The position numbers and the translations under genes were made by a program. DNA of 64,000 bases from Hyphomonas sp. CY54-11-8 (GTDB taxonomy: Bacteria; Pseudomonadota; Alphaproteobacteria; Caulobacterales; Hyphomonadaceae): contig NZ_AWFD01000034.1 of the NCBI RefSeq assembly GCF_000682735.1, forward strand, positions 124,001 to 188,000, given 5' to 3'. Position 1 is the stretch's first letter, and every line of letters begins with the position of its first letter. The notes below the pieces were generated by a model. That model searched no databases. It saw nothing but the letters and a program-made list of their open reading frames with translations, and had not been told where the DNA came from. Positions 63,593 to 64,000 of this stretch are shown here, piece after piece.

Positions 63593-64000
63593 TCAAGAAC
63601 GCACCTGACGGCGCAAGACCATCGGTGGTTGCCCGTAGGCCCGGATGAAGGCAGTGCGCATCCGTTCAGCGTCCACAAATCCGGTATCTTTGGCAATCTG
63701 CTGCAGGGAACTGCTGGTTGTCTCTACATACTGCCTTGCCGACTCAAGCCGTAGTTTTTCGACGAAGCGAGCCGGTGTCGTGCCAGTCTCTGAACGGAAA
63801 ACCCGAGCGAAATTTCTCGGGCTCATTCCAGCCTGTTCCGCGATTTGTTCAACCTTGAGATCACTGGATAAATGGGTCCGGATCCAGTCAATGAGCGCAT
63901 CGAAGCGGCCGGATACCAGCTTCACATCCTGCATAACCGAGAACTGGGATTGCCCCCCATGCCTGCGGTGGTGAACCACCAGCTCGCGCGCGGAGCGGCG
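63593..64000 (-). CDS. GlxA/AraC family transcriptional regulator (partial, 5' end outside window)
   Basis: The C-terminal part of an AraC-type regulator. Two helix-turn-helix motifs are seen: LKVEQIAEQAGMSPRNFARV and LQQIAKDTGFVDAERMRTAF. The frame continues without a stop to the window end, and the residues just before it (RRSARELVVHHRRHGGQSQF) match the join between the DJ-1/PfpI-like domain and the DNA-binding domain of GlxA proteins. So the true start lies outside the window; GTG 63979 is not the start. It reads toward the DUF2807 genes 98 bp downstream. The ligand is unknown. Confidence 0.85.
   Translation of the reverse strand, partial: RRSARELVVHHRRHGGQSQFSVMQDVKLVSGRFDALIDWIRTHLSSDLKVEQIAEQAGMSPRNFARVFRSETGTTPARFVEKLRLESARQYVETTSSSLQQIAKDTGFVDAERMRTAFIRAYGQPPMVLRRQVRS

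Overview
This is a gene-dense, high-GC stretch of an alphaproteobacterial chromosome. The divK-pleD pair, the order hdaA-ppk-ppx facing rnd, the NDUFA12 (complex I) gene, the lptF/lptG pair and a GatB-dependent translation system all point to Alphaproteobacteria of the Caulobacter/Hyphomonas type. A Hyphomonadaceae-like host is my best inference. No rRNA operon, phage, insertion sequence or CRISPR array is visible.

Region 1 (1-41.1 kb) is mostly core chromosome: gatB; a reverse-strand run HIT, GNAT, GDPD, RidA and DNA polymerase IV; the cell-cycle genes divK-pleD; an MFS exporter; rpmG; a reverse-strand block NUDIX-rnr-M23 peptidase-topA-lptG-lptF; pepA-holC; ndk; purM-purN; DUF2066-hdaA-ppk1-ppx; rnd and aspS diverging; a pentapeptide protein; a protein that looks like a decayed, non-catalytic relative of the B12-dependent ribonucleotide reductase NrdJ; NDUFA12-mlaD-DUF2155; aat; accC-accB-aroQ; and thiS-thiG.

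Region 2 (42.28-45.12 kb) is a small AT-richer island. A 42-bp copy of the 5' half of tRNA-Ser(GCU) lies at its left edge and the intact tRNA gene at its right edge. It carries a CD-NTase followed by a 2TM SLATT effector (a minimal CBASS-like anti-phage pair) and, on the other strand, a hicA-hicB toxin-antitoxin pair. No integrase is present.

Region 3 (45.2-59.0 kb) is a Pfa-type (polyunsaturated fatty acid / secondary lipid) synthase cluster. A phosphopantetheinyl transferase gene converges on a reverse-strand operon pfaD (enoyl reductase), a PfaA-like protein (KS-AT-ACP-ACP), a stand-alone ketoreductase and a PfaC-like protein (KS-CLF-AT-DH-DH). Together these carry every activity of an iterative PUFA synthase, but the modules are distributed unlike the marine EPA/DHA systems: the KR is detached, there are only two ACPs, and the PfaB-type AT is fused into PfaC. 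A near-consensus promoter lies upstream of pfaD.

Region 4 (59.4-64.0 kb) holds an SDR oxidoreductase, rpsD with a leader hairpin and a strong terminator, a PPK2 polyphosphate kinase, two exported DUF2807 beta-roll proteins behind a promoter with two matching palindromic operators, and the C-terminal part of a GlxA/AraC-type regulator cut by the window edge.

Many starts were shortened from the longest open frame using ribosome binding sites, family N-termini or overlaps with neighbours; each entry says why. All homology statements come from reading motifs by eye, not from database searches.
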